Assembly (NCBI RefSeq): GCF_001594005.1
Contig: NZ_LTBA01000004.1
Span: forward strand, 1 to 64,000
Direction of reading: 5' to 3'
Length of the DNA: 64,000 nucleotides
DNA from: Clostridium tepidiprofundi DSM 19306
GTDB lineage: Bacteria > Bacillota > Clostridia > Clostridiales > Clostridiaceae
Shown here piece by piece: positions 53,601-62,954 of the stretch (its first letter is position 1; every line of letters starts with the position of its first letter). Below the pieces are notes generated by a model. It worked only from the letters and a program-made list of their open reading frames with translations, did not search any database and was not told the DNA's origin. A program made the position numbers and the translations under genes.

Positions 53601-56248
53601 AATGGCTTATAATTTACATTAAATTCAATAGGTTTAGCTTCAAAATAAGCACCATTTCTATCAAGAGTATAGTAAATATTATCAATGTTTCCAATCAATT
53701 TGCCATCCTTTACATTTAATCCATATGGGAGTTTCTCTTTATCTATAATTTTTATATTTTCACCAATATTCTCTTCAAAATGTAAGCTTGCATTGATATC
53801 TGCCTTAACAATTTTTTCAATACTATTATAAACATTATTCATACATTCCTCATCTAAAGCTTCAAAATACTTTCCTCCGCTACTATCTGCAATTTTTTGA
53901 AGCTTTTCCGAGTTTATTCCATTGCTAAAACCTATGACAAATGTTTTTATATTTTGAGAACTTTTCCTTATAATATTTCCCATACTCATTGCGTACTGTA
54001 AAGAAAAACCGCATTCATCATTTTCTCCAAAATTAACAACATATTCAACTTTTTGGGAACTAGTATATGCAAATGTTACACTATTTAGCGCCTTAAAATA
54101 TCTTGCAATTCTTCCATTTATTACTTTTCCGATACTTTCTCGAGCTCTATTAGTTCTTGAATAATTTGTAGTCCCACTTTTAGCTGTAAAAGCTGTCGGA
54201 AATCCATCACTCATCAGTACTATATATTTATCTCTATTACTATTATTAGAAAGCATACTGTATGCTTTTCTTAATCCCTCTCCAATATTAGTACCACCTT
54301 CAGCATTCATGGAATTAATCTTACGTATCAAATTATCCTTATTTCCATTAGATACTGGTACAAAATCAACTATTTCTCTGTTATATTGTATCAATCCAAT
54401 TCTAATGTTTTTATCTTCACTCAATTTGTTAATGAATTTTACAGCAGTATTTTTCATTATACTCAATCTTTTGTTATACTCATTACAGTCTTCATAACCA
54501 TAGATATCATAATTCATACTACCTGATGTATCCAAAACCAATACAACATCTTTTTTCCTATCATTATTAAGCACATTATTTTTATCTATTTTTTCTGGAA
54601 CAATTCTATATTTAACATTAAATATCTGTTCTTCTTGATCGATATCAGTTATATATCTTTGAGCATTTACTAATTTTTTTTCTATATATCGTTTAATTTT
54701 TATTGCAATAGGTTCAAAATATTTAGTTATCTGTTTCCCATTATCTTCAAACCTATATTTAATAAATGAATCAGGTTGTCCTTTAAAAATACAATTTTCA
54801 TTTTCTTTTATGGCTTTGTACGTTATATTAAAACTAATAGGATTTGCTCTTAACCCTATTACATTTCCATTCTTATCTTTCACTTTTTGATAGAACACCT
54901 CATCCTTTAACTCACCTACAATCTTATTTCCTTCAATTTTCAATCCACTTGGAAGCTTATCAATATCTTCTTTAGATATACTCAACCCATACGGTATTTT
55001 TTCCTCAAAATATATTTTAGCTGATTTGCTTACTTCTACTATATTGCCTATTTTATCATAAATTCCATTTATTTCATGTTCATTTAACGCATTGTAATAT
55101 TTACCACATGCACTTTTCGCTATCTGCATATTCTTCATAACAGCACTATCTTTATTTGCATCACTCCCAAATCCAACTATAAATGTCTTTATATTTCCAC
55201 TATTAGCAATAAGCTTACCTATTTCCTTAGCATAAGATAGTGCAAATCCTTTGTCATCATTTTCACCATAATTTGTAATATAATCTACATTTGTATCATT
55301 GATACCTTTTTCAAATTCAGTTGATTCTAAACTTTCGAATTTATCAAAAAATTGTAAATCCCCTCCCGAATATCTATATATTTCTCCATGAGCATACTGA
55401 TACCACGCTGGAGTATAATATTCAGTATATCCTATTTTAGCAGTAAATGCAGTAGGAAAACCATCTGTCATCAAAACAATATATTTATCATGTCCATTAT
55501 TATTGTTAAGCATATAATAAGCTTTTCTAAGTCCATCACCTATATTTGTTCCACCATCAGCCTCCATATTAGCTAATATAATATCACATACATCATCTAT
55601 TTTAATAAAACTTCCATTGCTATTACTATGATAGTAAAAATCTAATTCGTTTACATTAGGATACATATTTAAGTCTATAGCATAATAATATTCATTGTTA
55701 TACTCAATATCATATACATATGATATATGATTTACTTTGTAACTATAATGATCATACTTATAATATATGTTTTTTGTATCTATCTGCAATGACTCGCATA
55801 TTTTCCTTATATTCTTTTTATTTATATTTTTATATAAAACTTCTTTGCTATAAATAAAATTTGTAGCATTACTATACCCAATCAAACTCAAATTAATATT
55901 TTTATTATCCTTAAATTTGTTATAGAAATCTTTTATTACATTTTTAACTACTTGTAGCTTTGTTTTACTAGAATTGTTAACTTTATCTGACATGCTCCCT
56001 GATGTATCAATAACCAAAACAACATCCTTTTCTTTGCCAGAATTTATATTTGTAACTGGTATTATTTCCGGGGTAATTGTATAATTCACATCTATCTTCT
56101 GTCCTACCTTAAATTCACTTCCACTTATGCTTCTGTTAACACTAACTAAATCATAATCTGTATTTTTATCAGCGAAAACAGGCATAACACCAAACTGAGT
56201 AAAGACAATCATAAAAATTAAAATAAAGCTTATTAAATTCTTCTTCAC
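50684..56248 (-). CDS. 1854-residue surface protein with three VWA domains and Ig-like repeats
   Basis: GTG 56248 follows GGGGGG. A signal peptide (to about residue 26, VFADKN) is followed by VWA1 with MIDAS DTSGS (81-85), GGTNIGDG and LMTDGF, then VWA2 with DTSGS (573-577), GGTNIGEG and LMSDGF. VWA3 reads NTSLT (1042-1046), so its first MIDAS Asp is Asn. Each is followed by a similar beta domain (FEEN/FSEKFPQG). Residues ~1490-1720 hold three Ig-like repeats beginning VDWIDKE. No LPXTG or TM tail. In a pilus operon between prepilins and pilD it is probably a pilus-tip adhesin, analogous to PilY1/VWA tip proteins. Confidence 0.85.
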   Translation of the reverse strand: MKKNLISFILIFMIVFTQFGVMPVFADKNTDYDLVSVNRSISGSEFKVGQKIDVNYTITPEIIPVTNINSGKEKDVVLVIDTSGSMSDKVNNSSKTKLQVVKNVIKDFYNKFKDNKNINLSLIGYSNATNFIYSKEVLYKNINKKNIRKICESLQIDTKNIYYKYDHYSYKVNHISYVYDIEYNNEYYYAIDLNMYPNVNELDFYYHSNSNGSFIKIDDVCDIILANMEADGGTNIGDGLRKAYYMLNNNNGHDKYIVLMTDGFPTAFTAKIGYTEYYTPAWYQYAHGEIYRYSGGDLQFFDKFESLESTEFEKGINDTNVDYITNYGENDDKGFALSYAKEIGKLIANSGNIKTFIVGFGSDANKDSAVMKNMQIAKSACGKYYNALNEHEINGIYDKIGNIVEVSKSAKIYFEEKIPYGLSISKEDIDKLPSGLKIEGNKIVGELKDEVFYQKVKDKNGNVIGLRANPISFNITYKAIKENENCIFKGQPDSFIKYRFEDNGKQITKYFEPIAIKIKRYIEKKLVNAQRYITDIDQEEQIFNVKYRIVPEKIDKNNVLNNDRKKDVVLVLDTSGSMNYDIYGYEDCNEYNKRLSIMKNTAVKFINKLSEDKNIRIGLIQYNREIVDFVPVSNGNKDNLIRKINSMNAEGGTNIGEGLRKAYSMLSNNSNRDKYIVLMSDGFPTAFTAKSGTTNYSRTNRARESIGKVINGRIARYFKALNSVTFAYTSSQKVEYVVNFGENDECGFSLQYAMSMGNIIRKSSQNIKTFVIGFSNGINSEKLQKIADSSGGKYFEALDEECMNNVYNSIEKIVKADINASLHFEENIGENIKIIDKEKLPYGLNVKDGKLIGNIDNIYYTLDRNGAYFEAKPIEFNVNYKPLNSGYIRLGQNDSSFIEYKLSTGKYERNIFRPIELYVPDIPKITQDDMLYNGKVKVSITGDRNSIIEYRFKDQKQWKEYREPLYLDIDTLIYARCKSSHFVSKEVNFTTYNPNAKAISTFTRNLPDKIALGSEYEIKYIFDGNNVKYDIEKPLEIVLILNTSLTMKNNLAKLKEAAISFIDNLPKDREVKVGIVRYYGFGDIVSKLIDIRNTEQLNTLKKKINNIEVESGTNLGEALRLGYQLLNNGSDANKHFVIMSDGYANVGIAKKDSKYNSGWENATYVDNLDSSINNQIKKEEVYTRFGLQGVKKYINSDTDGDGLLDRFNIGHKYVTVIANKINESNLNINTHIIHFKRVSGAGDDIGARENNNEVATLLGVTKEVKPGQKFYLAENADEIRRAFNDIAGVIQDSISFDKVEFSEKFPQGVEVLEYPNGLIYDKYTNTLHGTIRNVRMCNINKDLKLYKVEGEFSIKIKFNQLGEKVFNEGEVKYIEPFSKYEESIKCRGGRVHVLDDSKLSIKQITIVSNNPNNSNRAKVGDVITILIEANKEIYEPVVTILGNSADDVVKVNNDNKKWKACYTMRETDTEGKVSFDIQLKDKWIDDNINVNDTTDGSQVIFDKTPPTVTLEYSTLKITNGNVVATIKKQYEDFKVINNNGSRNYTFTENGKFTFRFKDETGNIGECTAIVNWIDKEGPEASITYTPNTLTNKDVVAVLKSNENIIITNNNGDPNYKFTENGKFTFKFKDMAGNTGSKTAEVDWIDKEPPNIHVEYSTTELTNSDVVAVLVPDKDEREDFIVTNNNGLKKYTFTENGEFTFEYRDRAGNIGSITAKVDWIYKEDILGHGVWVNGKFKKMDKINIVRSIPTELATSLKLASSNTVITLSFDKPISDVKLKLLDFDGNEVTDGIKKSFDKSDNKYIISSSKVLKGQYYLVYEITALISDEKVNATIDINSTVDDVTQVNILDLPNLE

Positions 56249-56260
56249 AAAATTCCCCCC

Positions 56261-56827
56261 TTACTTATTTCTAAAATACACTTTGCTTTTAACTGAATAC
56301 GTAACATTACCATCTTTTAAATTGAGCTTTATTAAAACAACATAAGCATGCTTCATTCCTTCATACTTTGTTATGTTTTCACCAATTAAGCTTATGGAAT
56401 TTATATATTTAGCTATAACACTTCCAGAAACCTCATTTTGTTCTAAATTTCCATCTTTATTGATTGTATCGTTCTTTTTACCCTTTCCATACCAAAGATT
56501 ACCATCTTCCAATTCGAATATGTCGTATACATAATTACCATCATCATCAGTAGACATCAATACAATCCTTGTAACATTGTCAGCATTGATACCATTACTT
56601 AAATCTGTTTGTCCACTTTTTACTTCTTGTATACCTTTTGACTCAATTGCAACATCTGTAAATTTCTTTACTGCCTTTTCTCCTTCATACTGAAGATTTA
56701 GCCGTCTATTAACATTATTTAATTCTTTATAATTGGTAAAGAAAAAATTTGATATAGGTATCAGTATTATACCTAATATTGCTAATGTAATTATCAATTC
56801 AATAAGAGTAAATCCCCTCTTAATCAT
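56261..56827 (-). CDS. Prepilin-like protein (PilW-type)
   Basis: About 188 residues from ATG 56827. Class III leader MIKRG followed by FTLIELIITLAILGIILIPI gives the PilD cleavage site and the hydrophobic stalk with Glu5. The soluble part is unfamiliar. It starts just before the stop of the preceding gene and ends 12 bases before the VWA gene: probably a minor pilin that carries or primes the tip. Confidence 0.85.
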   Translation of the reverse strand: MIKRGFTLIELIITLAILGIILIPISNFFFTNYKELNNVNRRLNLQYEGEKAVKKFTDVAIESKGIQEVKSGQTDLSNGINADNVTRIVLMSTDDDGNYVYDIFELEDGNLWYGKGKKNDTINKDGNLEQNEVSGSVIAKYINSISLIGENITKYEGMKHAYVVLIKLNLKDGNVTYSVKSKVYFRNK

Positions 56828-59145
56828 TTTATTATTTTCCACCTTTTTCTAGATATTAGTTTATCCCTTGTAATATCACTCTTAACACTATTATCTGCTT
56901 TAATGTCAGTTTCTGCTTCCATATTAAAATAAGTTGGAAGATTATTAATGAAAATATCTTTGAAATCACCATAATTGTATGCAATAAGTCTTTTCACATA
57001 TTCTTCATTGTAATATATCTCTTTTAAATTGCTATCAAAAAAAACCAAATCTCCTGCTGAAATAATAGTTCCTTTGAATTTAATTTTTCCACAGAAATAC
57101 ACATCTCCAGCAGTTATTATTATTCCTCTAAATTTGCCGTCGCTACTGTTTACATTTATCTTTATTTCTCTAGTACTGTTGTTTTTTTCGTTATTTTTAT
57201 TACTTCCGTTGTTTTCGCTATTTCCAGTGTTTTTGCTATTTATTTTTTTTAATGAATTATCATTTGAATCTGGTCCAACAAAAACATAATCAGTTTTAGA
57301 ATCATTATTTAACAAAATTACGTCCTTACTATTATCTACCACATTATTTTCTATTTGTCCTTCAAATTTATTAGAAATGCTGTTAAAGTCCACTTTTCCT
57401 TTTAAATTATCCGATTTGCTTACCATATACATTAATTTATTTGTTTCCCTTAATGTATCACTATCAACATTATCATCACCCATAAAAAATATTTTTCTTT
57501 TGAGTTCAGATAATTTTGCCATGTTCTCATTTATTTTATCTACTGAATAACTACCATCAATTACTTTATTCCCACTAATTACTGTTCCTGTATTAAGCAA
57601 TATCTTTTTTGTATTTATATCAATTCCATTTCCACCCAAATTCAGTTTTGAAAAATTATCTTTATTGTAATTGCTATCCTCTGAATATGCTTTAAAATAT
57701 TTGTCTTTATCAAATACATTTAAATCAGTATCATCTTTAAATTTAGTTGCAAGAACAAGAGGATCAATGTATTCAAATTTAATGTTATCTCCCTTTAAAC
57801 TTTTCCCATCTTTATTTACAGGATTTCCATCAATCAATGGATGAGTATAGGCTTTATAGTTTCCTTTTATGGATACAGATTCACCTGTTTGATATTTATT
57901 ATTATCGTTTAAGTGTATATAAGAAGTACCTTCTATTATGATGCTGTCCTCTTCACCTTGTGCTTCAATTTTTAAACTAGATCCATCAGTTCGTCCAATA
58001 TCTTCAGCATTTATTATTATAGAACTAGAATGGTCACTCATTGCACTTTTACTTCCATCACTCATTCCATAATATCCTCCGCTTATAATAACATGTGACT
58101 TATTTCCGTTTAATTCCAAGTCATCCATTGTGTAAAGACTACCATCAACTTTTAAATTAGAATTTTTAGAAACAGTACTAATAATAGCATTTCTAACGTA
58201 TGCAGTTCCATCAATATGGAAATTATCATTTATTCCATTTATATAAATACTTTGATCAGTATATAAATCGCCATTTATATTGACATCAGAATTATTTCTA
58301 ATACTAATATTTTTATCAGCATCAGACTTGTTACCATCAATAATCAATCCGCTTTCAAATTCATATGCATTAGCTATTTCACCATCACTACCAACATTGC
58401 TCCCTTTTATGAATACATTTCCGTTTATTTTTACATTGCCTCCAAAGACATTCATATCTCCATCAATAGAAATTCCATTCAAAAAAACACTATTTTCTGG
58501 TATGTTTAGTATGTTGCTCTCTATATAATATACTGATTTATAATCAGGTACCTTTATTTCATATTCAGCTTCAACCTTTTTTTCAATATCTTTATGTTTA
58601 AATGTAGATAAAACATTTATATTCATTTTATCATCAGCAAAACTCAATGTATTTTCAACTTCAACATCAGGCTTTGTACCATCAGAATTGAATTTATAAT
58701 TATCACTATCCTCAATCTCTGATTTTATATTATCTTTAACATAATTCTTAAATGTATTTTTAAATATTCCATTTTGATAACTTTTAATCTTTTCTTCATT
58801 TATGGAACCATCAGCATTAATATAAGGACTTTTATAATTTTCATCTGCAAGTATTTTTAATCTTTCGTTTTCAATTATTTTCTCTAAATTGCTTTCATCA
58901 CTCTTTACTGCATTATTTCCATTCTCAATGGCTTTATCAACAACCTTACCTATAATAGCATACGCCTCATCAACTCCTGCCTCTGATGCATAAAAATTTG
59001 TTTTTATTGTGCCATTCAACTTTCTCATCCTAAAACTTCCTAATGCAGCAGACATAAAAGCAGTACCTAATATAGCTAATATGCTAAATATTATTAGCAA
59101 AAGTGCTAATGAAGATCCTTTCTTTGTTTTTTTTAAAGCTCTCAT
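56824..59145 (-). CDS. PilX-like minor pilin with a large beta-helix-like body
   Basis: This 773-residue protein starts MRALKKTKKGSSLALLLIIF, then SASEAGVDEAY-like YASEAGVDEAYA, as in PilX-type minor pilins. Residues ~215-420 are regular short repeats (INGNVFIKGSN, VNINGDLYTDQSIYINGIND, KVDGSLYTMDDLELNGN) resembling bactofilin/adhesin beta-helices. Ser/Asn-rich linker NSENNGSNKNNEKNN near 640. It is much larger than typical PilX (~200 residues). Confidence 0.75.
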   Translation of the reverse strand: MRALKKTKKGSSLALLLIIFSILAILGTAFMSAALGSFRMRKLNGTIKTNFYASEAGVDEAYAIIGKVVDKAIENGNNAVKSDESNLEKIIENERLKILADENYKSPYINADGSINEEKIKSYQNGIFKNTFKNYVKDNIKSEIEDSDNYKFNSDGTKPDVEVENTLSFADDKMNINVLSTFKHKDIEKKVEAEYEIKVPDYKSVYYIESNILNIPENSVFLNGISIDGDMNVFGGNVKINGNVFIKGSNVGSDGEIANAYEFESGLIIDGNKSDADKNISIRNNSDVNINGDLYTDQSIYINGINDNFHIDGTAYVRNAIISTVSKNSNLKVDGSLYTMDDLELNGNKSHVIISGGYYGMSDGSKSAMSDHSSSIIINAEDIGRTDGSSLKIEAQGEEDSIIIEGTSYIHLNDNNKYQTGESVSIKGNYKAYTHPLIDGNPVNKDGKSLKGDNIKFEYIDPLVLATKFKDDTDLNVFDKDKYFKAYSEDSNYNKDNFSKLNLGGNGIDINTKKILLNTGTVISGNKVIDGSYSVDKINENMAKLSELKRKIFFMGDDNVDSDTLRETNKLMYMVSKSDNLKGKVDFNSISNKFEGQIENNVVDNSKDVILLNNDSKTDYVFVGPDSNDNSLKKINSKNTGNSENNGSNKNNEKNNSTREIKINVNSSDGKFRGIIITAGDVYFCGKIKFKGTIISAGDLVFFDSNLKEIYYNEEYVKRLIAYNYGDFKDIFINNLPTYFNMEAETDIKADNSVKSDITRDKLISRKRWKIIK

Positions 59146-59156
59146 ACTATCATTCC

Positions 59157-60005
59157 TTATTTTAAAAAAGTTTTATACCCCTTATCTTCTATAATAATAT
59201 CATTAGTATTTTTATATTTAACTCTAACTGTAATCTCATAGAGCCTATTATCCGCTTTATTTTCTACAGAACTTTTATCTGTTATCTTTATAATATCATC
59301 ATATTTTCTTATCTTACCCGCAATTTTATTGATGTTTATATTGGGTTCATGTGTTAGCTTGTCCGATTTAACTAAATAAATTTCTAAAACATCACTGCTC
59401 TTATTATCCAAATTAATGTCTAGCTGTTCTCCCAAGTCCCTCAATATATCAAATCTAATTTTAATTTTACCTGATTCATTCTCTCCACTTCTGGTGATTT
59501 CTTCACTTTTTAACAAAGAGTCACTATCATATATGCTAAATTTAATTTTATTTTGGGCATTATCTGCACATGTAATATCTATACGAGGTTTACTCGCACT
59601 TTGAGAAGGTATCAATGTAGAACCATCTGACATTTTATATGATTCAATTGTATTTTTTCCCTCTTCAAATACAAATTTATAATCGCATACAATACTGTCA
59701 CTTCCATTTTCGCCCACTACCACATTTTGTCCAAACTTATAATCATCTATGGGGCGAATTTCACACTCAATATTATATTTACCCTCTTCATAGTTCAATT
59801 TTGAATTATTCAAAACCAATGAGTCGTCCGATTTTATCTTTTCCATATACTCTTGAGCTATATTTGTAGCATTTAACTTATCTTCTGAATCCTTAGTAAT
59901 CTTAGCTGATGTCAAAACCATACTCGAAATAGGAACAATTATTATTCCTAATATAGCAATGGTAATTATTAATTCTACTAATGTAAAACCTTTTTGTTTA
60001 CTCAT
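59157..60005 (-). CDS. Prepilin-like protein (PilV-type)
   Basis: 282 residues from ATG 60005. Leader MSKQKG and FTLVELIITIAILGIIIVPIS, then NATNIAQEYMEKIKS as in PilV/GspI-like minor pilins. The C-terminal domain is acidic and unfamiliar. Confidence 0.82.
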   Translation of the reverse strand: MSKQKGFTLVELIITIAILGIIIVPISSMVLTSAKITKDSEDKLNATNIAQEYMEKIKSDDSLVLNNSKLNYEEGKYNIECEIRPIDDYKFGQNVVVGENGSDSIVCDYKFVFEEGKNTIESYKMSDGSTLIPSQSASKPRIDITCADNAQNKIKFSIYDSDSLLKSEEITRSGENESGKIKIRFDILRDLGEQLDINLDNKSSDVLEIYLVKSDKLTHEPNININKIAGKIRKYDDIIKITDKSSVENKADNRLYEITVRVKYKNTNDIIIEDKGYKTFLK

Positions 60006-60046
60006 ATATACCATCCTTCTAGGTATCCATTTCTATTAAAAATACT

Positions 60047-60083
60047 CTAGCATACTGACTAGTTATCTTTTTGAAAATGCCTA
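60047..60083. mobile_element. MITE left-end fragment at the end of pilO
   Basis: CTAGCATACTGACTAGTTAT, then CTTTTTGAAAATGCCTA. Its terminal TAG (read on the minus strand) is the pilO stop codon. Confidence 0.75.
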
Positions 60084-61310
60084 ATTTCTGTTGACTACTA
60101 TATCCCCTTCTATTTTTCTAACAATCACTCTTGGTCTATCACTATCATCATATTTTATATCAATATTGACATTCTTATCTGTATTATTGTGTATCTTCAA
60201 TATTGCCCCTGCAGTATCACTGCTAGAATTTCTTGAACATGAATACACACAAAAATTTATATCATTTTCGTTGGTATTAAAAATCACACCATTTCCATTG
60301 AAATCTTTAGGATATGAGTTTTTTTCGCTTTTGTATTTATAATAATATTTGCCATTAAACTTAGTAAAATAAATCTCCAATTCTTCATTATCCTTATTAT
60401 CCGCATAAATATACGAATCCTGAGTATTATCATTGCTCTTTCCAAGTATTATAGTAGGCAAATCCGAACTAATAGGCTTAACTGAAAGAATAAAGTCATA
60501 CTTCTTTTCTTTGTTATTTTTGTTAGAATTACTAGCTTCATTATATTCATAACCACTCTTGAAAGGGTTATATTTTCCATAATTATTATTATAATTCCAT
60601 TTTGTAAATTCATCATCATACATTTTAGGTACAACATATAAATCAAGCGTTAAACTTCCCATAACAGTACCTTTGTTACCCGATATTATATTTAAATTGC
60701 TTATTATTATCTTTCTAGGAAAATCCTCAATGACACCTATAAGTTTTCTCAAATTATCATAACTTCCAGCATAATTCATGCTAACAGATACTTTTCTCAA
60801 ACCCAAAGAATCATTTTTATCTTTTTTATTACTATCGCTTTTCTTATCATCTTGTTTTTCAATATATTGGTTATTTTTTAATGAAGTATATTCTCTGATT
60901 AGTTTATCAAGCAAATACTTATCTTCACTTGATTTATTTTGTTCTGATGTCGACTGATTGATATTTTCAATATTAACATCTGATATGCTTAAAGAAGTAT
61001 TATGTATATTTGATTTCTTTATTATTTCATTCAAAATAAGTATTATATTTTCCTGTTCAATAGGAGGAAACAAATCCTTTGTAGCTTCTCGAATCTTTGC
61101 ATTTATAATTTTAGCATTTTCACTTATTTTTTTAGTTTTAATAGCTCTATTGGTCATTTTAGATAACTGTAAATTCAGCTCACTTTTCTTACTGCTAAGA
61201 TATTTAATTTTTTCTTGTTGTTTCAAAAACACAAATTTATAATATGCTGTAATCAACAATATTACAGATAATATAACAAGTGATATCTTATTGTTGTTTT
61301 TCATTTTCAT
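60081..61310 (-). CDS. pilO: PilO-like pilus assembly protein, enlarged
   Basis: This 409-residue bitopic protein has a single helix (SLVILSVILLITAYYKFVF), a coiled-coil stretch (residues ~30-75) and a PilO-type ferredoxin-like domain including VSMNYAGSYDNLRKLIGVIE, then DFPRKIIISNLNI. PilO is usually ~200 residues; here a ~180-residue C-terminal domain is added. It ends in a MITE-supplied stop. Confidence 0.78.
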   Translation of the reverse strand: MKMKNNNKISLVILSVILLITAYYKFVFLKQQEKIKYLSSKKSELNLQLSKMTNRAIKTKKISENAKIINAKIREATKDLFPPIEQENIILILNEIIKKSNIHNTSLSISDVNIENINQSTSEQNKSSEDKYLLDKLIREYTSLKNNQYIEKQDDKKSDSNKKDKNDSLGLRKVSVSMNYAGSYDNLRKLIGVIEDFPRKIIISNLNIISGNKGTVMGSLTLDLYVVPKMYDDEFTKWNYNNNYGKYNPFKSGYEYNEASNSNKNNKEKKYDFILSVKPISSDLPTIILGKSNDNTQDSYIYADNKDNEELEIYFTKFNGKYYYKYKSEKNSYPKDFNGNGVIFNTNENDINFCVYSCSRNSSSDTAGAILKIHNNTDKNVNIDIKYDDSDRPRVIVRKIEGDIVVNRN

Positions 61311-61872
61311 TCGAGTTCACATCCTTCAAAGCACAAGTAATAGAAAAAATAAATTTATCCTCTTTCTCATTAGTGCTTATAGCAGGAATATATACCTTGC
61401 TAAATATTTTAAGACTTTTAAGATTATGTTCTAATTCAGCAATAGAAATTCTGCTATCAGCATACCCCTGTATCTGAATGCCTTTACCATTCATGCTCAT
61501 AGTATTGAAATAAACCTTTTGTGGAATCGTAGACAGTATATTATCCAATAATTCATTATTAATTCTATCTTTGCTTATAATATTCCCTTTTATAACTGCA
61601 ACTCTCTTATAATACTCTTCTAAAATATCATATTCCTTTTCCTCTGAACTAAGCTCTTTAATTGCTTCCTTAGCATTCTTTGAATTCATCATATTTTCCA
61701 ATATAGCAATCTCTTTTTCTTGATTATTTATGTTAATGCTATTTGTTATATGTACAATCAACATAACAAATGTCACAATTATAGCCAAAACAGTAATAGC
61801 TATTCTCTTATTTCGTGATAATACTTCATTTTTTAAATAAGGCTCAAAGAAATTAAAATCCTTCATGTTCAC
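61288..61872 (-). CDS. pilN: PilN-like pilus assembly protein
   Basis: This 194-residue bitopic protein has a short cytoplasmic N-terminus (MNMKDFNFFEPYL, resembling the INLLP motif position), a helix (IAITVLAIIVTFVMLIVHI), a coiled coil and a domain with QIQGYADSRISIAELEHNL. It overlaps pilO by 23 bases and starts seven bases after pilM. Confidence 0.82.
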   Translation of the reverse strand: MNMKDFNFFEPYLKNEVLSRNKRIAITVLAIIVTFVMLIVHITNSININNQEKEIAILENMMNSKNAKEAIKELSSEEKEYDILEEYYKRVAVIKGNIISKDRINNELLDNILSTIPQKVYFNTMSMNGKGIQIQGYADSRISIAELEHNLKSLKIFSKVYIPAISTNEKEDKFIFSITCALKDVNSNENEKQQ

Positions 61873-61878
61873 ACCTAC

Positions 61879-62943
61879 CTAAAGTCTTATAAATGAACCA
61901 ATATTGTTCAAATAAAAAACCGAATCCTCTAAATTATGTTCTTTAAAACTTATATTATCTATATTATTCAGTACACTAACAGGCATATTTAATAAATTCG
62001 CCATATAAACATCTATACCTTTTAATTTACTGCTTCCTCCATAAATATATATCTTGTTTATATTGTTGTTTTTGTTATTGTTATTATAGTAATCTACAAA
62101 TTTCTTAATTTCCCTTATCCAGTCGTCTACAACCGATTTTATAATATTATTTATGAATTCTTTATTTTCATCATCATATTGTTCAATTGACAAATCACAA
62201 TTTTCAATTTTTTTTATTTCAGCATTTTCAATGTCTAAACCAATTTGTCTTGAAATGTCTCCATCTATGTAGCTTCCACCCGATGAAATAATCCTCGTAA
62301 ATTCAACTTTGCCATTAAGTATAACAGCAAATTCTAAAAAGTCGCTTCCCATATCTATTGTTGCAAATGTCTCATTCTTAAATTGAGTTTCAGTATTCTT
62401 TGAAAAATTGTTACATAAAAGCTTTGTAATGCAATTATAATTAATATCCAAACAAACTGGAGTAAGCTTTAATGTTTTTGCTAATTCCAAATACTTTTCA
62501 GCCATATCTTTTGGATATACAACAACTCTTACTCTCGCCTTTTGAGCATCTTCCTGCTTAAATTTTTCTAACAATACAAATTCAACTATGTACTCATCAA
62601 AATTAATAGGTAAATACTGCTGCATTTGATACTTAACTATGGACTGCATTTCAGACTGCTTCGCAAATGGAATTGTAATTATTCTAGTAATTATAGATGT
62701 ACTCCTAGATGTAAAAATAACAGACTTGCATTTGATTTTTTCATCATGCAAAACTTTCTGAATTACCTCTTTTATAGAAATAATATTTACAATAATACCA
62801 TCATTAATAGAATTCCTAGGAGTCCTAATCATAACTGACTTATGTATTACTATGTTTTTTCCTTTTCTTTCACACTCAACTATTTTTATATTTTGACTTC
62901 CTATTTCTATTGAAATGAACCTACCAAACAAGTATAGCACCAC
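61879..62943 (-). CDS. pilM: PilM-like actin-fold pilus assembly ATPase
   Basis: 354 residues, with ATP-binding motifs ISIEIGSQNIKIVE, FATIDMGSDFLEFAV and IYIYGGSSKLKGIDVYM. It links pilin synthesis machinery to PilN. The start is GTG with a weak GAAAG site. It is the first gene after the CTAG-rich region. Confidence 0.88.
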   Translation of the reverse strand: MVLYLFGRFISIEIGSQNIKIVECERKGKNIVIHKSVMIRTPRNSINDGIIVNIISIKEVIQKVLHDEKIKCKSVIFTSRSTSIITRIITIPFAKQSEMQSIVKYQMQQYLPINFDEYIVEFVLLEKFKQEDAQKARVRVVVYPKDMAEKYLELAKTLKLTPVCLDINYNCITKLLCNNFSKNTETQFKNETFATIDMGSDFLEFAVILNGKVEFTRIISSGGSYIDGDISRQIGLDIENAEIKKIENCDLSIEQYDDENKEFINNIIKSVVDDWIREIKKFVDYYNNNNKNNNINKIYIYGGSSKLKGIDVYMANLLNMPVSVLNNIDNISFKEHNLEDSVFYLNNIGSFIRL

Positions 62944-62954
62944 GCTTTCTTTTT

